Positions 6,468 through 9,571 of a stretch of 9,571 nt of DNA are shown one piece after another. The stretch comes from Clostridia bacterium (GTDB taxonomy: Bacteria > Bacillota > Clostridia > Oscillospirales > Acutalibacteraceae): positions 1 through 9,571 of the forward strand of contig JAGBSR010000104.1 of NCBI GenBank assembly GCA_017631745.1, given 5' to 3'. The notes beneath the pieces were generated by a model that saw only the letters and a program-made list of their open reading frames with translations, ran no database searches and was not told the origin of the DNA. The position numbers and the translations under genes are program-made. Within the stretch, counting starts at the first letter, position 1. Each line of letters starts with the position of its first letter.

Positions 6468-6478
6468 ACAATTATTGT
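6468..6478. promoter_or_regulatory. Small palindrome over the -35 of the fucose operon (possible operator)
   Basis: ACAAT-T-ATTGT is a perfect 11-bp palindrome overlapping the -35 hexamer of the fucose promoter. Directly after it, the 7-base word GTAATTC/GTAATGC is repeated in tandem (6478-6491). Either could bind a regulator, but in AT-rich DNA short palindromes also occur by chance. No clear catabolite-response (cre) site was found. Confidence 0.2.
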
Positions 6479-6503
6479 AATTCGTAATGCTTTTTGATAT
6501 AAT
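6475..6503 (+). promoter_or_regulatory. Sigma-A promoter of the L-fucose operon
   Basis: TTGTAA (6475-6480) and a consensus TATAAT (6498-6503) are separated by exactly 17 bases. Transcription would start near 6510, leaving a leader of about 27 bases that contains AAGGAG (6523-6528). This is the best promoter match in the window. Confidence 0.65.
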
Positions 6504-6536
6504 TATGTTGATATTTTATAATAAGGAGAATTTCTT

Positions 6537-7247
6537 ATGGACAATTTACAGTTAATCAAAGAACAAATATGTGATGTCTGTCATAAAATGTGGCAGCTCG
6601 GCTGGGTTGCAGCTAACGACGGTAATGTCAGTGCAAAGCTCCCCGACGGCAGAATTGTTGCTACACCTACAGGTATCAGCAAATCCTTCATCACACCTGA
6701 TAAGCTTGTAATTCTCGATAAAGAAGGCAACATCCTTGAGGCACAGGAAGGCTATCGTCCCTCAAGCGAAATCAAAATGCACCTTCGCTGTTACGACAAG
6801 AGAGAAGATGTTTTCAGCGTAATTCATGCTCATCCTCCCGGAGCAACAGGCTTTGCTGTGGCTCACAAGGCAATGGATATGTATAATATGATTGAAGACG
6901 TTGCTGTTATCGGCTCTGTACCCCTCACACCCTATGGCACACCCTCAACCTCAGAGGTGCCCGACTCAATTGAGCCATATCTTGAGGAGCACGATGTAAT
7001 GCTTCTTGAAAACCATGGTGCTCTCGCTGTGGGTAGCGATGTTATCACCGCTTTCTACAGAATGGAAAGTCTCGAGCTTTGGGCAAAAATCACAATCAAT
7101 GCAGTTATCCTCGGCGGCAGCCACGATATCAGCAGAGACAACATCCAGAAGCTTATTGACCTTCGCGGTTATTACAGAGTAACAGGCCGTCATCCCGGCT
7201 ATAAGGTATTCAACGCCGATGACGAAATGCTTCACAAAAAGGACTGA
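6537..7247 (+). CDS. fucA: Class II aldolase, L-fuculose-1-phosphate aldolase
   Basis: This 236-residue protein belongs to the zinc-dependent class II aldolase/ribulose-phosphate epimerase family and has the usual length. Visible motifs are GNVS at 29-32 (phosphate binding), PSSE with Glu78 (catalytic acid/base), HAH at 97-99 and His160 in LENHG, which together form the zinc site. It splits L-fuculose 1-phosphate into dihydroxyacetone phosphate and L-lactaldehyde in the cytoplasm. Family members also act on rhamnulose 1-phosphate or ribulose 5-phosphate, but downstream mutarotase, kinase and L-fucose isomerase genes favour the fucose role. The start is supported by AAGGAG 8 bases upstream. 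It is the first gene of the operon, and the next gene starts 11 bp after its TGA, with the ribosome binding site overlapping the stop. Confidence 0.9.
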   Translation: MDNLQLIKEQICDVCHKMWQLGWVAANDGNVSAKLPDGRIVATPTGISKSFITPDKLVILDKEGNILEAQEGYRPSSEIKMHLRCYDKREDVFSVIHAHPPGATGFAVAHKAMDMYNMIEDVAVIGSVPLTPYGTPSTSEVPDSIEPYLEEHDVMLLENHGALAVGSDVITAFYRMESLELWAKITINAVILGGSHDISRDNIQKLIDLRGYYRVTGRHPGYKVFNADDEMLHKKD

Positions 7248-7258
7248 GAGGTGTAATT

Positions 7259-7696
7259 ATGCTTAAAGGAATTTCACCACTGATTTCTCCCGAGCTTTTA
7301 AAGGCACTTGCTCAGATGGGACACGGCGACGAGCTCGTTATCGCAGACGGCAACTTCCCCTGCCACAGTGTGGGTAAGGATGCAATCGTTATCCGCGCTG
7401 ACGGTCACGGCGTGCCCGAAATTTTAGATGCTGTTTTAAAGCTCATTCCTCTTGATACATACACAGAAAAGCCCGTAGCTCTTATGGAGGTTGTAAAGGG
7501 CGACACCTGCGGTACTCCCGAAATATGGAGCACATACGAGGAAATCCTCAACAAATATGAGCCCGACCATCACGACATAGATTACACCGAGCGTTTTGCC
7601 TTCTATGAAAGAGCAAAGGGTGCATATCTCATTATCGCAACAGGTGAAAAGGCTATCTATGCAAACATTCTGCTTAAAAAGGGTGTGGTCAAATGA
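7259..7696 (+). CDS. fucU: L-fucose mutarotase (RbsD/FucU family)
   Basis: This 145-residue protein matches FucU in length and sequence. The N-terminal signature MGHGDELVIADGNFP at 20-34 holds His22, the predicted catalytic residue, and Asp30. The C-terminal ATGEKAIYANILLKKG is the typical family ending, with a tyrosine and asparagine near the sugar site. FucU interconverts alpha and beta anomers of L-fucose so that the isomerase receives its preferred form. RbsD (ribopyranase) is the related alternative, but the fucose context and the FucU-type C-terminus argue against it. AGAGGTG (7247-7253) lies 5 bases before the ATG and overlaps the fucA stop. Its own stop overlaps the kinase start as ATGA, so translation is probably coupled. 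Confidence 0.92.
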   Translation: MLKGISPLISPELLKALAQMGHGDELVIADGNFPCHSVGKDAIVIRADGHGVPEILDAVLKLIPLDTYTEKPVALMEVVKGDTCGTPEIWSTYEEILNKYEPDHHDIDYTERFAFYERAKGAYLIIATGEKAIYANILLKKGVVK

Positions 7697-9105
7697 AAAC
7701 AGTTTTAGCTTTTGACTTCGGCGCTTCAACAGGCAGAGCTATCAAAGCAGTTTTTGACGGTGAAAAAATCACCTATGAAGAAATCCACCGCTTCGACAAT
7801 ATACCCAAAGAGGTTGACGGTCATGTCTGCCACGATGTGGATATGATTTTCGGTGAAATCAAAGCGGCTATCGAAAAGGCAGGAAAAATTGACTCTATCG
7901 CTTTTGATACCTGGGGTGTTGACTACGCACTCCTCGATAAAGACGGCAACATCATCCACGAGCCTTTTCACTACCGTGATGAGCGCACAAAAGACGCTCT
8001 CGCCAAGGCCTTTGAAAAGATTACTCCCGATGAGCTTTACAAAGAAACAGGCAATCAGATAATGAGCCTTAACACTCTCTTCCAGCTCATCAGCGATGAT
8101 AATCTCGGTAAGGCTGACAAGCTTCTGTTTATGCCCGACCTTTTCGGTTATCTACTTACGGGCAAAAAAGTATGCGAAATGACTATCGCATCCACATCAC
8201 AGATGCTTGATATGAAAGAAAAGGTTTTCAGCAAAAAGATTCTCGATATCTTCGGTATCAAGGAGGACTTGTTCCCTGAAATCTGTGAGAGTGCCACAAT
8301 AAACGGTGACTATAACGGCGTACCCGTAATCAGCGTTGCAGGTCACGACACTCAGTGTGCCGTTGCGGCAATGCCCACAGACAGCGAAAATGCAGCTTTT
8401 CTTTCCTGCGGCACCTGGTCACTTATCGGTTGCGAGCTTGACGAACCCGTTATGACTTCTCAGAGTAATGCCCTTGAGCTTTCAAACGAAATGGGCGCTA
8501 ACGGCAAAATCAACTTCCTTAAAAATATCAGCGGCTTATGGCTGATTCAGGAAACCAGACGAGACCTTGCTAAAACAGACAGAAAATACTCTTACAACGA
8601 GCTTGAAATGATGGCCCGTGAAAGCGAGAAATTCAGAAGTTTTATCGATCCCGATGCTCCCGAGCTTTCAGCTCACGGCAATCTTCCCGATAAAATCAAG
8701 GCTTACTGTCAGAGCACAGGTCAGCCGGTACCCGAAACAATCGGTCAGATAGTAAGATGTATTTATGAAAGCTTAGCTCTCAAATACAGACTCGCCCTTG
8801 AACAGATTTCCGAATGTACAGGCAAGAAATTTGATGTGCTTCATCTTATGGGCGGCGGTACAAAGGACGGCTTTTTATGCGAACTTGCTTCTCAGAGTCT
8901 CGGCATCCCCGTGATAGCAGGACCCGTTGAAGCTACAGCTCTTGGCAATATCGTGCTGCAGCTTATAGCTCTCGGTGAAATTGAAACCATTGCTCAGGGC
9001 AGAAAGATTATCGCCGAAACAGAAAAGGTGAAAACCTTCAACGAAGAGCGTACTCCCGATTGGGACGAAGCCTTCGGAAGATTTTGTGAAATTATTAAAA
9101 AATAA
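7693..9105 (+). CDS. FGGY-family sugar kinase, rhamnulokinase type, probably acting as L-fuculokinase
   Basis: This 470-residue protein has the two-domain FGGY kinase fold. Residues 6-18 read AFDFGASTGRAIK (ATP/phosphate loop), 71-77 FDTWGVD, 216-222 AGHDTQC with Asp219 as the predicted catalytic base, 238-246 SCGTWSLIG, and 386-394 MGGGTKDGF (nucleotide site). The sequence resembles rhamnulokinase RhaB more than enterobacterial FucK. The operon holds fucA, fucU and fucI and no rhamnose isomerase, so phosphorylation of L-fuculose is the likely job; rhamnulose may also be accepted. The start overlaps the fucU stop by 4 bases (ATGA). It ends in TAA, 19 bp before fucI. I leave the symbol empty because sequence family and context point to different names (rhaB-like, fucK role). 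Confidence 0.88.
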   Translation: MKTVLAFDFGASTGRAIKAVFDGEKITYEEIHRFDNIPKEVDGHVCHDVDMIFGEIKAAIEKAGKIDSIAFDTWGVDYALLDKDGNIIHEPFHYRDERTKDALAKAFEKITPDELYKETGNQIMSLNTLFQLISDDNLGKADKLLFMPDLFGYLLTGKKVCEMTIASTSQMLDMKEKVFSKKILDIFGIKEDLFPEICESATINGDYNGVPVISVAGHDTQCAVAAMPTDSENAAFLSCGTWSLIGCELDEPVMTSQSNALELSNEMGANGKINFLKNISGLWLIQETRRDLAKTDRKYSYNELEMMARESEKFRSFIDPDAPELSAHGNLPDKIKAYCQSTGQPVPETIGQIVRCIYESLALKYRLALEQISECTGKKFDVLHLMGGGTKDGFLCELASQSLGIPVIAGPVEATALGNIVLQLIALGEIETIAQGRKIIAETEKVKTFNEERTPDWDEAFGRFCEIIKK

Positions 9106-9124
9106 ATATAAAGGAGAAAATACT

Positions 9125-9571
9125 ATGTTATATCCAAAGATTGGTATCAGACCCACAATTGACGGCCGTTGGGGCGGCGTAAGAGAAAGCCTTGAAGCTC
9201 AGACTATGGGCATGGCTGAAGCTGCTGCAAAGCTCATCAGCGAAACTCTCAGATATCCCGACGGTACACCCGTGCAGTGCGTAATTTCAGAGACAACTAT
9301 CGGTGGTGGCGCTGAAGCAGCAAAATGTGAAGATCAGTTTTCAAAAGAAAATGTTGTAGCAACTCTCAGCGTTACTCCCTGCTGGTGCTACGCCTCAGAA
9401 ACATTCGATATGAATCCCAACACCATCAAGGCTGTTTGGGGCTTCAATGGTACAGAAAGACCCGGTGCGGTTTATCTTGCAGCTGTTATGACAGCTTACG
9501 CTCAGAAGGGTCTTCCCGCATTCTCAATTTACGGCAGAGATGTTCAGGATATGGGAGACAAAACTATTCCC
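9125..9571 (+). CDS. fucI: L-fucose isomerase, N-terminal part (cut by window edge)
   Basis: The first 149 residues of an enzyme that is about 590 residues long in E. coli are present. The match to FucI is easy to recognise: PKIGIRPTIDGRWGGVRESL near the start, CVISETTIGGGAEAA, TPCWCYASETFDMNP and WGFNGTERPGAVYLAA, then FSIYGRDVQDMGD. FucI converts L-fucose to L-fuculose (and D-arabinose to D-ribulose) with a manganese ion. The metal-binding residues lie in the missing C-terminal part. AAGGAG at 9111-9116 lies 8 bases before the ATG. It is the fourth gene of the fucose operon, and whether a transporter or regulator follows cannot be seen. Confidence 0.96.
   Translation, partial: MLYPKIGIRPTIDGRWGGVRESLEAQTMGMAEAAAKLISETLRYPDGTPVQCVISETTIGGGAEAAKCEDQFSKENVVATLSVTPCWCYASETFDMNPNTIKAVWGFNGTERPGAVYLAAVMTAYAQKGLPAFSIYGRDVQDMGDKTIP

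Noticed and set aside
6494..6522. Second promoter match TTGATA-17-TATAAT ahead of fucA.
   Set aside because: Its transcription start would fall at about 6529, after the ribosome binding site, so it could not give a normally translated message.

Overview
The window looks like chromosomal DNA of an anaerobic, low-to-moderate GC Firmicute, most likely a gut Clostridia of the Ruminococcaceae/Oscillospiraceae type. This is inferred from strong AGGAGG/AGGTGAT-type ribosome binding sites, Clostridia-like protein sequences, a membrane-anchored beta-propeller protein next to an ECF sigma factor, and an L-fucose operon. No tRNA, rRNA, CRISPR array, insertion sequence or phage gene was seen.

Layout. 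(1) 1-273, minus strand: the N-terminal part of an SGNH/GDSL hydrolase that runs off the left edge. (2) 415-1368, plus strand: a complete calcineurin-like metallophosphoesterase, divergent from (1), ending at a two-way hairpin terminator. (3) 1410-4172, minus strand: an ECF sigma factor followed 15 bp later by a membrane-anchored beta-propeller protein. The propeller reading frame is cut by one in-frame TAG directly followed by ATG (2180 to 2175). (4) 4280-4435, plus strand: a 51-residue protein with a basic N-terminal half and an acidic C-terminal half, followed by a strong terminator. (5) About 4492-4802: a gene-free, structured, repeat-like element of about 311 bp. It has inverted TGCAGAATGC-type flanks and four hairpins that all carry a GAA triloop. 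(6) 4813-6339, minus strand: a ComEC/Rec2 competence channel protein without the metallo-beta-lactamase domain. (7) 6537-9571, plus strand: an L-fucose operon in the order class II aldolase (fucA), mutarotase (fucU), FGGY kinase of the rhamnulokinase type, L-fucose isomerase (fucI, cut by the right edge).

How the genes work together. The right-hand operon gives a full L-fucose route: FucU interconverts the anomers, FucI makes L-fuculose, the kinase makes L-fuculose 1-phosphate, and FucA splits it to dihydroxyacetone phosphate and L-lactaldehyde. The sigma factor and propeller protein look like a sigma/membrane-partner pair, with the propeller protein's short cytoplasmic N-terminus as a possible anti-sigma segment.

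The points most worth a second look are the amber interruption of the propeller gene, the GAA-triloop repeat element, the sigma/propeller pair with a possible self-controlled promoter, and the small bipolar protein. I found no clearly new multi-gene system.
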